A stretch of 64,000 bases of DNA from DATBLE01 sp963837265 (GTDB lineage: Bacteria; Actinomycetota; Thermoleophilia; Gaiellales; Gaiellaceae). This document shows, piece after piece, positions 42,120-50,172 of this stretch. Each line of letters opens with the position of its first letter. Position 1 is the stretch's first letter. The notes beneath the pieces were generated by a model. The model ran no database searches. It saw only the letters and a program-made list of their open reading frames with translations, and had not been told where the DNA came from. The translations under genes and the position numbers were made by a program. The stretch lies in NCBI GenBank assembly GCA_963837265.1, contig CAWIMQ010000006.1:1-64000 (forward strand), in the 5' to 3' direction.

Positions 42120-42407
42120 CTACTTGGGTTCGGATTTCTTCGTGGTTTTCGGATCGGTCTTCTCGGCGCTCTTGTCTGATGCCTTCACACTGTCGCCGGT
42201 TGGGGTTGTCGCCTCGGGTTTCTGCTCGCCCTGGCCATAGTCGGTCGCATAGAAGCCCGGACCCGTGAAGGAAACGGATATCGGGTAGAAGACCCTGGTC
42301 ACCGGTGTCGCGCTGCACACCTCGCAGGCGTTCGGGGGCGGGTCGCCCATGCCGTGGACGGTCTCGAACTCGTGACCGTTCGGGCACCGGTACTTGTAGG
42401 TGGGCAT
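42120..42407 (-). CDS. FmdB family zinc-ribbon protein
   Basis: A 95-residue protein. The N-terminal MPTYKYRCPNGHEFE and CEVCSATPVTRVFYP form the FmdB/CxxC-CxxC regulatory-type zinc ribbon, with one C-x-x-x-H and one C-x-x-C ligand pair. The C-terminal 40 residues are a Lys/Thr/Ser-rich tail. The family is small and usually of unknown role, sometimes linked to amidase or formamidase regulation. Confidence 0.88.
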   Translation of the reverse strand: MPTYKYRCPNGHEFETVHGMGDPPPNACEVCSATPVTRVFYPISVSFTGPGFYATDYGQGEQKPEATTPTGDSVKASDKSAEKTDPKTTKKSEPK

Positions 42408-42541
42408 CCCCCAAGAGGCTACAAGGGTCTACGGGGAGTGAGGCGGCTCTCGCGCATCCCGGCGAGACAGGTGAGGGGACGCCGCGCTGGTAGCGGTCGC
42501 GCGCGGGAGTACGCTTATGAAATCGAGCAAGGAGGGCTGTG

Positions 42542-42769
42542 GTGGCGCAGACTGACAGTGTCTTCCAGGGGCGCATCGGTGATCTCGTCGTCGTCGAAGG
42601 GCATCGCGTCGGCCAGGGCCGGCGCATCGGGGAGATCCTGGAGGTGCTCGGCGAGCCCGGCCACGAGCACTACCGCGTCCGCTGGGAAGCCGGCGAGGAG
42701 ACCGTCTTCTATCCCTCCAACGACGCGACCATCCAGCGCGCCGGCCGGAGGAAGAAACGGAAGACGTGA
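42542..42769 (+). CDS. DUF1918 domain protein
   Basis: A 75-residue protein of the DUF1918 type common in actinobacteria: GRIGDLVVVEGHRVGQGRRIGE and HYRVRWEAGEETVFYPSNDA. The fold is SH3-like and the function unknown. Of two adjacent GTG codons, 42542 is better spaced from GGAGGG. Such genes are often stress-associated. Confidence 0.88.
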   Translation: MAQTDSVFQGRIGDLVVVEGHRVGQGRRIGEILEVLGEPGHEHYRVRWEAGEETVFYPSNDATIQRAGRRKKRKT

Positions 42770-42938
42770 TCGACTGGGAAACGCGTCACGAGCTCGCCTG
42801 ACAACGATTTCCTCAGGCCCGGATTCCGCTGAGGTCGCTCGAGCGAGACCGGTTGAGCCTGGCGGCGAGGTCGTTAGTCCGCTCTCGGGCACGTGCGCTC
42901 CTTTCCGCGAGCTTCGCTGCGCTACAGGTGCCTGCCGT

Positions 42939-43226
42939 TCAGGGACGATGATGCTCGCGCTTCGCCTCCTCCTCCATGCGGGCAAGCCGGGTGTAGTAGT
43001 CGGGGAACTCGTTCAGGTGGGCGAGCGCGATCTTGCCCGTCACGACCGGGTCGTCAGCGGTCACGTTGGTCAGGAGGTCGTGGAGGCCGTGCTCCAACTC
43101 GACGTCCATCCCCATCCGCAGCTGCTCGAGGTCGAACGGGGCCGAGGCCCAGTCGACGCCGAGTTGCTCGCCGATGAGGCGTGCTTCCTCGGCGGTGAAG
43201 CTCTTCCGTGCGATCGCGTCAGTCAC
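42939..43226 (-). CDS. DUF5661 family protein
   Basis: A 95-residue helical protein with FTAEEARLIGEQLGVDW, MGMDVELEHGLHDLLTNVT and TGKIALAHLNEFPDYYTRL, all typical of DUF5661. Function unknown. GTG 43226 follows a strong GGAAAGGAAACC site, so it is chosen over the upstream ATG at 43268. Confidence 0.85.
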   Translation of the reverse strand: MTDAIARKSFTAEEARLIGEQLGVDWASAPFDLEQLRMGMDVELEHGLHDLLTNVTADDPVVTGKIALAHLNEFPDYYTRLARMEEEAKREHHRP

Positions 43227-43540
43227 GGTTTCCTTTCCAGTACGTCGGGAGCGGTTCGGCTGTTGCATGGGCGGGGGCAGCAGGAGGTGTCCGCGCCTCC
43301 TGATCGCGGAGGAGGTCGACGTAGAGGGAAGTCGGGCCGGCTACGGCTGGGGTTCATCCCTTCGTAATTGTGCTAAAATCTACATTGAAACGCCGAGCCA
43401 GTCGGCGCTGGGGGCATCAGATCCCGCTTCAGCCGCCAGCTTCTTCTTCCTCGATGAATCGCGTCTCAGCATTCCGCTGAGCCGGCCCGTTGGAGGTAAT
43501 CGCCTCCGCGGTGCCGTCTGCTTCTGAGAGGAGTACCACC
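43227..43540 (+). promoter_or_regulatory. hsp20 promoter and long structured leader
   Basis: About 310 bases, AT-richer than the surroundings. TAAAAT at 43374-43379 is a good -10 box, predicting a leader of about 155 bases. The leader contains CGCCGA-GCCAG-TCGGCG (near 43391), GGAGG-TAATCG-CCTCC (near 43493) and a pyrimidine run (CTTCTTCTTCCTC) that could pair with the GAGAGGAG ribosome-binding site just before the ATG. No HAIR or CIRCE operator was seen. Confidence 0.45.
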
Positions 43541-44029
43541 ATGACGACTCTGGTTCGCTTTGATCCCTACCGTGAGGTGCAAGGTGAGATGGCCCGCTTC
43601 CTGGGCCTGCTCGGCGGGGGAACCGGCACGACGGCAACGGGCGTGTGGGCTCCGGCGCTCGATGTCTGGGAGACCGACGACGAGATCGTCTACGCGTTCG
43701 ATCTGCCCGGCATCCCCAAGGACACGGTCACGATCGAGTTCGAGAACGGTGTCCTGACCGTCAGCGCCGAGCGCGAGCGCTCACAGGAAGTCTCGGCTGA
43801 CCGGCTGTACCGTTTCGAGCGCCGGTATGGCAGCTTCTCGCGGGCAATCGGGCTGCCACAGGGCGTGTCCGAGGATCAGATCTCAGCTCGCTACGACAAC
43901 GGCGAGCTCGAAGTCCACGTCAAGAAGCCTGCGGTCGAGATGCCGCACCGGATCCGGATCGGCAACGGCAAGGCCGCGACCGGCAACGGCAAGAAGGCCC
44001 TGATCGAGGGCGAGGCGACGAAAGCGTAA
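43541..44029 (+). CDS. Hsp20/alpha-crystallin family small heat shock protein
   Basis: A 162-residue ATP-independent holdase. The alpha-crystallin domain runs from about residue 45 to 135 (ALDVWETDDEIVYAFDLPGI, VLTVSAERERS, FSRAIGLPQGVSEDQI, ARYDNGELEVHVKKP). The C-terminal HRIRIGNG contains the IXI motif for oligomer assembly. A GAGAGGAG site precedes the ATG. A strong terminator follows. Confidence 0.95.
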   Translation: MTTLVRFDPYREVQGEMARFLGLLGGGTGTTATGVWAPALDVWETDDEIVYAFDLPGIPKDTVTIEFENGVLTVSAERERSQEVSADRLYRFERRYGSFSRAIGLPQGVSEDQISARYDNGELEVHVKKPAVEMPHRIRIGNGKAATGNGKKALIEGEATKA

Positions 44030-44050
44030 CGAGCACGGCGGTATCAGCTC

Positions 44051-44080
44051 ACGGGAGGCGGCCGACCGGCCGCCTCCCGT
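44051..44080. terminator. terminator hairpin after hsp20
   Basis: ACGGGAGGCGGCC and GGCCGCCTCCCGT pair perfectly (13 bases) around GACC, followed by CCTTT. It can serve hsp20 and, from the other side, the convergent ANTAR gene. Confidence 0.8.
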
Positions 44081-44124
44081 CCTTTCCGGCCGGCCTGCAT
44101 TCGCGCCCCCAAGCAGCCGGGGTA

Positions 44125-44715
44125 CTAGGCAGAGGGAGGGCGCAGCAGCAGGTGGCTCTCGACGATCGCCTGGGCGACGTCGATCAGCTTGTGGCCGTTG
44201 TGTTGGGAGTGGGAGCGGAGCAGCTCGAACGCCCTGTCGGCGTTGATGGCGTGGCGGGCCATCAGGATGCCCTTTGCCTGCTCGATCGTGGCGCGCCGTC
44301 CGAAGGCCCCCTGGAGGTTGTGGTACTCGCTGAAGCGCTGGAGGGTGATGTCGATCGCGCTCTGCAGCTCCTCGGGCTGGGCGTCGACGATGTAGGCGAA
44401 GACGCCGCGCTTGGCGGCCTCGCGGATGTAGGCGGGGTCGCTGGCCGAGAGGAGCGCGATCACGGGGCAGGATGCTTCGTGGACGATCTCGGAGATCAGC
44501 TCGAGCGCGTGCTCGGAACTCAGGCCGAGCCCGACGAGCGCGACGTCGGGGTGCTCGCGCGCTGTCACGGAGCCGACCTCTCGGACGTCGATCTCGCGGG
44601 CGATCACCTCGTGGCCGAGGCCGGCGACGACCTGGGCGAGCAGCTCGAGCCGGTCTTTGCGCTCGTTCGCGATCAGGACACGTAGAGACGAAGCTGGCTC
44701 GTTGCCGGGGATCAT
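44125..44715 (-). CDS. response regulator with ANTAR RNA-binding domain
   Basis: A 196-residue protein with an N-terminal receiver-like domain (LRVLIANERKDRLELLAQVV, VALVGLGLS, CPVIALLSAS) and a C-terminal ANTAR domain (RRATIEQAKGILMARHAI, HKLIDVAQAIVE). ANTAR proteins bind paired RNA hairpins to prevent termination. No histidine kinase is adjacent. The receiver has a weak phosphoacceptor region. ATG 44715 is chosen; longer frames start with non-family sequence. TATTAT near 44760 could be its -10 box. Confidence 0.88.
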   Translation of the reverse strand: MIPGNEPASSLRVLIANERKDRLELLAQVVAGLGHEVIAREIDVREVGSVTAREHPDVALVGLGLSSEHALELISEIVHEASCPVIALLSASDPAYIREAAKRGVFAYIVDAQPEELQSAIDITLQRFSEYHNLQGAFGRRATIEQAKGILMARHAINADRAFELLRSHSQHNGHKLIDVAQAIVESHLLLRPPSA

Positions 44716-44901
44716 TTCTGGGAGCCGTCTTGGTGCTAGGCTTCTCTCCGCGAGGCCATAATACTTGGCTTGGCAAGGCACCACTGCGACTGTCGTAGCA
44801 ATCGGCGTCGCCAAGGATCTTCCCTCAGCAACCGGGTTGAACGGCTTTCGGCCGGCCTAACCGTTCGGGCGGCGCCAACCAGGACTCTGAGGAGCATCGC
44901 G

Positions 44902-45174
44902 ATGGAGATGCGGATTGTCGTGCCGCAGGCGGCGAGCACGAGCACGCTGGCCGAGCGGTTGAGTGTCGTCTTCGGCTCCGAGCGGATCTCGCTCCTGGAC
45001 GATCGGCGCGAGGTCGGCGTCCGGGTCGAGGGCGAGTCGGATCACGCTGTTCTGCGCGTTCTCGACACGGTCGAGCGGTGGCTCGACGACGTTGCCGCCG
45101 GCTCGGCCGAGATGTGGCTGGGGGAGCACTCGTACCGGATCGCCCGCTGGGCGCCGATCGAGTCCTGGCAATGA
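44902..45174 (+). CDS. small hypothetical protein
   Basis: A 90-residue protein with no recognised family (RIVVPQAASTSTLAERLSVV, DAVLRV-like HAVLRVLDTVERWLDD). A GAGGAG site precedes the ATG. The leader from about 44752 and the first codons recur in decayed form at 47359-47503. It lies between the divergent ANTAR gene and the Ig-like protein gene. Confidence 0.65.
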   Translation: MEMRIVVPQAASTSTLAERLSVVFGSERISLLDDRREVGVRVEGESDHAVLRVLDTVERWLDDVAAGSAEMWLGEHSYRIARWAPIESWQ

Positions 45175-45242
45175 GAAGGCGAGGAGCAGCCCGATCGGCT
45201 GTTCCCTATCCAGTCAGGCACAACTATCCAAGGAGAGAAGCT

Positions 45243-46088
45243 ATGTCTCGTTCGATCAAGAAACGCTGGGCGCTCTTCGGGGCGCTTGTCGGTATCGGCA
45301 CCACGCTCGCGCTCGTGATCGGCCTCGGCGTCTTCGCCGGCGCCGGAGCGGCAGCGAGCATGGCAGCGCCGGTGAACACCTCCCCGCCGACTATCACGGG
45401 CACACCGCAGGAGGGCGAGAAGCTGACCGGGCACCGGGGCACCTGGAGCGGAAAGCCGTCGGACTTCAACCTCTTCTGGATGCGCTGCGACAAGATCGGG
45501 GGAAGCTGCGCGAAGATCAGCGGGGCGACCTCGAAGATTTACACGCTCGGCTCGGTTGACGTCGGCAACACCCTCCGGTTCAGGGTGGACGCCAAGAACG
45601 CCGACGGGACAACGTCAGCGTCATCCGTGCCGACCGCGGTGATCGTCTCGGCGAGCAAGCCTCCGCCGCCGCCGACGGCGCCTGCGACCGGCTGCCCGGC
45701 CGGCACCGGCACGGTCAAGATCACGGACGTCGGCTCGCCGGCGCGGCTGCTGATCGACCAGCAGCAGACCAACCCGTCCGTGGTCAACAGCGGAACGAAC
45801 CAGCTGATCGTCCGCTACCACGTCACCGCCTGCAAAGGCCGGTCGGTGCAGGGCGCCCTGGTCTACGCGACCGCGGTGCCGTTCAACCAGCTGTCGATCC
45901 CGGCCGAGCAGACGACCGGCTCGGACGGCTGGGCGGAGCTCGACTTCCGTATGCTCGCCGGCTTCCCGGTCAGCTCGAAGCAGCAGCTGATCGCGATCTT
46001 CGCCCGGGCGCGCAAGTCGGGCGAGGACATCCTCGGCGGCATCTCCACCCGCCGCCTCTTCTCCGTCCAGGTCAACCTACACGGCTAA
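45243..46088 (+). CDS. secreted protein with one Ig-like repeat
   Basis: A 281-residue exported protein. A Lys-rich N-terminus and hydrophobic signal (ALVIGLGVFAGAGAAAS) precede one Ig-like repeat (PTITGTPQEGEKLTG, FWMRCDKIGGSC, VDVGNTLRFRV), a Pro-rich linker, and a C-terminal domain of about 130 residues identical to that of the next gene. AAGGAGAG precedes the ATG. Likely cell-surface or extracellular. Confidence 0.82.
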   Translation: MSRSIKKRWALFGALVGIGTTLALVIGLGVFAGAGAAASMAAPVNTSPPTITGTPQEGEKLTGHRGTWSGKPSDFNLFWMRCDKIGGSCAKISGATSKIYTLGSVDVGNTLRFRVDAKNADGTTSASSVPTAVIVSASKPPPPPTAPATGCPAGTGTVKITDVGSPARLLIDQQQTNPSVVNSGTNQLIVRYHVTACKGRSVQGALVYATAVPFNQLSIPAEQTTGSDGWAELDFRMLAGFPVSSKQQLIAIFARARKSGEDILGGISTRRLFSVQVNLHG

Positions 46089-46089
46089 C
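45676..46089 (+). repeat. 414-bp direct repeat, copy 1
   Basis: This segment is base-for-base identical to 46877-47290 and covers the end of the linker, the whole C-terminal domain and the stop codon of the first gene. Flanking sequence diverges at once on both sides. Confidence 0.97.
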
Positions 46090-46090
46090 A

Positions 46091-46135
46091 CGAGAACGCC
46101 CGGGGGGCTGCCCGCACCGGCGGCCCCCGGTCTCG
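46091..46135 (+). terminator. hairpin between the two Ig-like genes
   Basis: CCGGGGGGCTGCC pairs with GGCGGCCCCCGG with one bulge, enclosed by CGAGA and TCTCG. There is no T-run. Possible terminator or mRNA-stabilising structure. Confidence 0.5.
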
Positions 46136-46155
46136 ATCGAACGGAGGTTCAAGAA

Positions 46156-47289
46156 ATGTCAGGTTCGGTCAAGAGAGGCGGGTCGCTCTTCGGAGCGGCC
46201 CTCGGTATCGGCGCCACGCTCGGGCTCGTGATCGGCCTCGGCGCCCTCGCCGGCGCCGGAGCGGCGGCCAGCTCGGCGAAACCGGTGAACACCTCCCTGC
46301 CGACGATCTCAGGGACGCCGCAGGAGGGCAAGACACTGAGCGGGGATCGAGGCACCTGGAGCAACAACCCGACTCGGTACGACGTCTTCTGGCTGCGCTG
46401 CGACACGATCGGGAACAACTGCTCGAAGATCAGCGGGGCCACGTCGATGACCTACACGCTTGCCTCGGGCGACGTCGGCAACACGGTCCGCTTGAGGGTG
46501 GACGCGCGGAACTCCGCCGGCACGACGACCGCGAAGTCCGTGCCGACCGCGGTCATCACCGCGGGCAGCCAACTGCCCCGCAACACATCCCCGCCGACGA
46601 TCACCGGCACACCGCAAGCAGGCATGACGCTCAGCGGGAACAGGGGCACCTGGAGCGGCAACCCGAGCGACTACAACGACTTCTGGATGCGCTGCGACAA
46701 GAACGGGGGCAGTTGCTCGAACATCAGCGGCGCCAACGACAGGAGGGCCTACCTGCTGAAGGCAGTTGACGTCGGGAACACGATCCGGTTCAAGGTGGAG
46801 GCGAAGAACGCCGGTGGCAGCACCTTCGCGACGTCGGTCCCGACCGCCGTGGTCGGCGCTGCGATCCATTCCCCGCCGGCGCCTGCGACCGGCTGCCCGG
46901 CCGGCACCGGCACGGTCAAGATCACGGACGTCGGCTCGCCGGCGCGGCTGCTGATCGACCAGCAGCAGACCAACCCGTCCGTGGTCAACAGCGGAACGAA
47001 CCAGCTGATCGTCCGCTACCACGTCACCGCCTGCAAAGGCCGGTCGGTGCAGGGCGCCCTGGTCTACGCGACCGCGGTGCCGTTCAACCAGCTGTCGATC
47101 CCGGCCGAGCAGACGACCGGCTCGGACGGCTGGGCGGAGCTCGACTTCCGTATGCTCGCCGGCTTCCCGGTCAGCTCGAAGCAGCAGCTGATCGCGATCT
47201 TCGCCCGGGCGCGCAAGTCGGGCGAGGACATCCTCGGCGGCATCTCCACCCGCCGCCTCTTCTCCGTCCAGGTCAACCTACACGGCTAA
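46156..47289 (+). CDS. secreted protein with two Ig-like repeats
   Basis: A 377-residue paralogue of the preceding gene. The signal region (LVIGLGALAGAGAAAS) and two Ig-like repeats (FWLRCDTIGNNC and FWMRCDKNGGSC as the Trp-Cys cores) differ from gene one, whereas the last 130 residues are identical. ACGGAGG precedes the ATG. Probably arose by tandem duplication followed by gene conversion of the 3' part. Confidence 0.82.
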   Translation: MSGSVKRGGSLFGAALGIGATLGLVIGLGALAGAGAAASSAKPVNTSLPTISGTPQEGKTLSGDRGTWSNNPTRYDVFWLRCDTIGNNCSKISGATSMTYTLASGDVGNTVRLRVDARNSAGTTTAKSVPTAVITAGSQLPRNTSPPTITGTPQAGMTLSGNRGTWSGNPSDYNDFWMRCDKNGGSCSNISGANDRRAYLLKAVDVGNTIRFKVEAKNAGGSTFATSVPTAVVGAAIHSPPAPATGCPAGTGTVKITDVGSPARLLIDQQQTNPSVVNSGTNQLIVRYHVTACKGRSVQGALVYATAVPFNQLSIPAEQTTGSDGWAELDFRMLAGFPVSSKQQLIAIFARARKSGEDILGGISTRRLFSVQVNLHG

Positions 47290-47290
47290 C
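46877..47290 (+). repeat. 414-bp direct repeat, copy 2
   Basis: Identical to 45676-46089. The distance between copies is 1201 bases. Confidence 0.97.
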
Positions 47291-47298
47291 CCCACACC

Positions 47299-47333
47299 GG
47301 CCGGGAGCCGCCCGCGCAGGGCGGCTCCCGGCC
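47299..47333 (+). terminator. terminator hairpin after the second Ig-like gene
   Basis: GGCCGGGAGCCGCCC and GGGCGGCTCCCGGCC pair perfectly (15 bases) around GCGCA. No T-run. Confidence 0.7.
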
Positions 47334-47358
47334 TCCACCGCGCGCTACACTGGTGGTG

Positions 47359-47627
47359 CGGGCCATAACAAACGGCATCGCACGCACTCCCGCGACTGCC
47401 ACACGAATCGGCGTCGCGCAGATCCACCCTCAGCGACCGGGTCGGAGCCGTTCCCGTCGGCAGCCTCGAGGAGGATCGAGATGGAGATGGCGGATTGTGG
47501 CCGAGCGCTCGATGTCCGGGCGATCGCACGCAAGCGAGCCGCCCTCGGGCACATGACGAAGCCTGTCGACCCGTTGCGCTCGTCGCCGGCGCGATTGCTG
47601 GTCAATGAAGGGAGGAACCGTGTCTGA
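47359..47627 (+). pseudogene. decayed duplicate of the 44.75-44.93 kb leader and gene start
   Basis: The sequence follows the leader of the 90-residue gene at 44902 (shared CCATAA, AATCGGCGTCGC, CCCTCAGC-ACCGGGT, GAGGAG-ATCG, ATGGAGATG-CGGATTGT), with many substitutions, an inserted G after ATGGAGATG and a deletion shortly after. An open frame of 48 residues from ATG 47481 with a GAGGAGG site remains and ends inside the start of the LapA-like gene. It is read as a broken copy. Confidence 0.65.
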
Positions 47628-47997
47628 AGAAGAAACCACCACCACCGCACGTCCCACGCCCGACGCCGCCCCGAACGACAAGCCCGCCGTCGCCGACGCG
47701 CCGCGGGTCGACGAGGCACCCGCCGCGGCGACTGCCGTCGAGACCCGCGGAGCGCGTTTCAGCCGCAAGGCGCGGCGGACTCGTTTCCACTTGTACGCGT
47801 TCGTCACGGTTGCACTGCTCGTCTGCCTGGTCGCGCTCGTCGCCACGAACACGCGTCAGGTCAAGCTGAGCTGGGTGTTCGGCTCGTCGACCGCCTCGCT
47901 CGTCTGGATCGTCCTCTTCTCCGCGATTCTCGGCTGGCTGCTCGGGATCGTCAGCAGCGCCGTCTTCCGCTGGCGCACGCGGGCACCGAGGGCTTGA
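47620..47997 (+). CDS. LapA/DUF1049 domain membrane protein
   Basis: A 125-residue protein. A disordered Thr/Ala/Pro-rich N-terminus of about 60 residues is followed by two helices: FVTVALLVCLVALVATNT, then VFGSSTASLVWIVLFSAILGWLLG. This matches the lipopolysaccharide assembly protein A-like domain found widely in actinobacteria, where the function is unclear. GTG 47620 follows GGGAGGAACC. Its stop overlaps the start of the next gene. Confidence 0.82.
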   Translation: MSEEETTTTARPTPDAAPNDKPAVADAPRVDEAPAAATAVETRGARFSRKARRTRFHLYAFVTVALLVCLVALVATNTRQVKLSWVFGSSTASLVWIVLFSAILGWLLGIVSSAVFRWRTRAPRA

Positions 47998-49037
47998 TGC
48001 CGAGGGATCTCCTCGAGAGGAGACCGGAGGCCGACGTGTCGGGCGAGCCGCGTCCGCCGCCGGCACGCGGCGGTGCGAGGGCCTGCCAGGTCATCCAGCA
48101 CGGCGGCGGGGGCGAGGTGGACTTCAGCCGCGCAACGGTCGAGGGGCTGCTTGCCGGCGGCGGCTTTTTCTGGCTCGACTTGGTTCAGCCGGATCCGGGC
48201 GACTTCGAGATTCTGCGTGATGTCTTCAAGTTTCACCCGCTTGCCGTCGAGGACTCCGAGCAGTTCGACCAGCGGGCGAAGATCGAGGAGTACGACGACT
48301 TCGTCTTCATCGTCGTCTACGGCGCCTCGTCGGACGGGGACCGGCTGGTCGAGGTGCACTGCTTCTACTCCGAGCGCTTTCTCGTCACCGTCCATCGGGA
48401 CGACTTCCCGGCGTTCGCGGAGATCCGCCGTCGCTATCAGCGGCGGGAGACCACGATCGAGGCGCCGTCACTGCTCCTCTACCGGATCGTCGATGGGCTC
48501 GTCGACAGCTTCTTCCCCGTCCTCGCGGAGTTCGACGACCGCATCGACGAGCTCGAGAGCGCGATCTTCCTGCACGCGGACGACCGGCAGCTGCAGGAGA
48601 TCTTCCGGATGAAGCGCCTGCTCGTCGGGATGCGCAAGGCGGTCAGCCCGCAGCGCGACGCGTTCGCGAGTCTGATGGGCGGAATCGCGCAGCTGCCCGG
48701 GCTGGCGGAGGAGGACGAGCGGTACTTCCGCGATGTCTACGACCACCTGATCCGGATCAGCGATCTGATCGACAGCTACCGCGATCTGCTGACGAGCGCG
48801 ATGGACGTCTACCTCTCGACCGTCTCGAACCGGCTGAACAGCGTGATGAAGCAGCTCGCGGTGATCGCGACGATCTTCCTCCCCCTGAGCTGGCTGACCG
48901 GGTTCTTCGGCCAGAACTTCGGCTGGTTGGTGGGTCGGGTCGGCCGCTGGGAGACATTCGTCGGTGTCGGCGTCGGCACCGAGGTGATCGCCCTCGTCAT
49001 CCTTCTGGCCTTCTTCAAACGTCGCGGGTGGTTCTGA
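47997..49037 (+). CDS. CorA family divalent cation transporter (GQN variant)
   Basis: A 346-residue CorA-type protein: long cytosolic alpha/beta domain (FFWLDLVQPDPGDFEIL, VFIVVYGAS, RFLVTVHRDDFPAF), the long stalk helix, and two C-terminal helices with the loop. The selectivity loop reads FFGQNFGWLV, where CorA normally has GMN. Family members transport Mg2+, Co2+ or Zn2+; the ion here is unknown. ATG 47997 overlaps the LapA-like stop (TTGATG). Confidence 0.88.
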   Translation: MPRDLLERRPEADVSGEPRPPPARGGARACQVIQHGGGGEVDFSRATVEGLLAGGGFFWLDLVQPDPGDFEILRDVFKFHPLAVEDSEQFDQRAKIEEYDDFVFIVVYGASSDGDRLVEVHCFYSERFLVTVHRDDFPAFAEIRRRYQRRETTIEAPSLLLYRIVDGLVDSFFPVLAEFDDRIDELESAIFLHADDRQLQEIFRMKRLLVGMRKAVSPQRDAFASLMGGIAQLPGLAEEDERYFRDVYDHLIRISDLIDSYRDLLTSAMDVYLSTVSNRLNSVMKQLAVIATIFLPLSWLTGFFGQNFGWLVGRVGRWETFVGVGVGTEVIALVILLAFFKRRGWF

Positions 49038-49041
49038 CCGG

Positions 49042-50172
49042 GTGCCCCCTGCTCCGCTCACGACCGTGAGGGCAGGCTCGTCGAGGCGGGCGGGAGCCGC
49101 CGGCTCGGCGGGGATTGTCCGAGACCCGCTGGCGGTGATTGCGGTCTCCACAGCGCCGGTGGTGCTCGAGGGCCGGTATCGCCTGCTGGTCGGAGCGCTC
49201 GTGCGTCTGCGTCGTTCGCGGCGGGGCCGGTGGGCGCTCAGCGCCGGCTCGGGCGCTTTCGCGGTCGCCTTCGCGTTGCTCGCCGTGCGTCATTTCGCGG
49301 CGACGTCCTGGCCGCTCTCGCGCGGGCAACCCATGGTGCTGGCGGTCGCAGGGTCACTACTCCTTCTCGCTCAGGCCTTCAAGGCGTACGGGTGGGGGCG
49401 GCTGTTCGCGCCGGGTGAGCGCCCCAGGCCGCTTGCGCTCGCGGCCGGCAACGGGGGCGCCGCGGTCATCGGGGTCGTCCTTCCCGGCCGCTTCGACGAT
49501 GCGATGCGGGTCGCCGTCGTCCGTCGCTACCCAGGTTGTCCTGCCGGCGTGCGCGCGCTCTGTCTCTCCCTCGTCATGCTCGGCCTGATCGACGCGGTCG
49601 CCCTGGCGCCGCTCGCCTTTGCCGCCGCGGTGCTCGGGGGCGCAGGGATCGGCGTGCGCGTCGCTCTCTCAGTGGTGGCTGCCGCCGGAGTTGCGGCCGC
49701 CGCTCTGATCCTCGCACTGCCTCGCCTTGCTGCGGCCAAGCAGATCTTGCGCTTTCGGCTCGGCCGCTGGCTGAGCCCGCGCACGACCTCTCGGCGGAGG
49801 GCATCGGAAGCGTGGGCGCTCGTGTCGGCCTGCTGGCTCACGCGGGCGGTCGCGTTGTTCCTGCTCCTGGGCACGCTCGGAATCGGCTTCTCGTTCCCGC
49901 TCGCGCTTCTGTTTCTGTCCGCGGGCGCGGCGGCGGCGGCGCTCCCGATCGGTCCGGCCGGAGCGGCCACGCAGGCCGGAGCCAGCGGCGCAGCCCTCGT
50001 TGCGTCCGGCGTGGGCGCCTCCCAGGCACTCGACGCCGCCCTCGCGGTCGCGGTCCTCGGCGTCCTCTCCGGGGCCGCAATCCTCCTCACCGCCATAGTC
50101 TGGCGCACGGGCCTACGGCTGATGCCGACGCAGGCAATGCCAAACGTGTCGACAGCGGTTGGCAGACGATGA
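49042..50172 (+). CDS. flippase-like/UPF0104 membrane protein
   Basis: A 376-residue integral membrane protein with about seven or eight hydrophobic helices and the family pattern of lysylphosphatidylglycerol synthase TM-region proteins (GNGGAAVIGVVLPGRFDDAMRV, LLFLSAGAAAAALPIGPAGA). These are proposed lipid or lipid-linked-sugar flippases. GTG start four bases after corA. The stop overlaps the next small gene (ATGA). Confidence 0.78.
   Translation: MPPAPLTTVRAGSSRRAGAAGSAGIVRDPLAVIAVSTAPVVLEGRYRLLVGALVRLRRSRRGRWALSAGSGAFAVAFALLAVRHFAATSWPLSRGQPMVLAVAGSLLLLAQAFKAYGWGRLFAPGERPRPLALAAGNGGAAVIGVVLPGRFDDAMRVAVVRRYPGCPAGVRALCLSLVMLGLIDAVALAPLAFAAAVLGGAGIGVRVALSVVAAAGVAAAALILALPRLAAAKQILRFRLGRWLSPRTTSRRRASEAWALVSACWLTRAVALFLLLGTLGIGFSFPLALLFLSAGAAAAALPIGPAGAATQAGASGAALVASGVGASQALDAALAVAVLGVLSGAAILLTAIVWRTGLRLMPTQAMPNVSTAVGRR

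Noticed and set aside
41829..42179. A 116-codon forward frame between the small basic peptide gene and fmdB
   Set aside because: No ribosome-binding site, no domain, and it runs antisense into the end of fmdB.
36507..47289. Ig-like repeat region as a CRISPR or tandem DNA repeat array
   Set aside because: The repeats are protein-level with diverged DNA, except for the single 414-bp duplication. No short regularly spaced repeats exist in the window.
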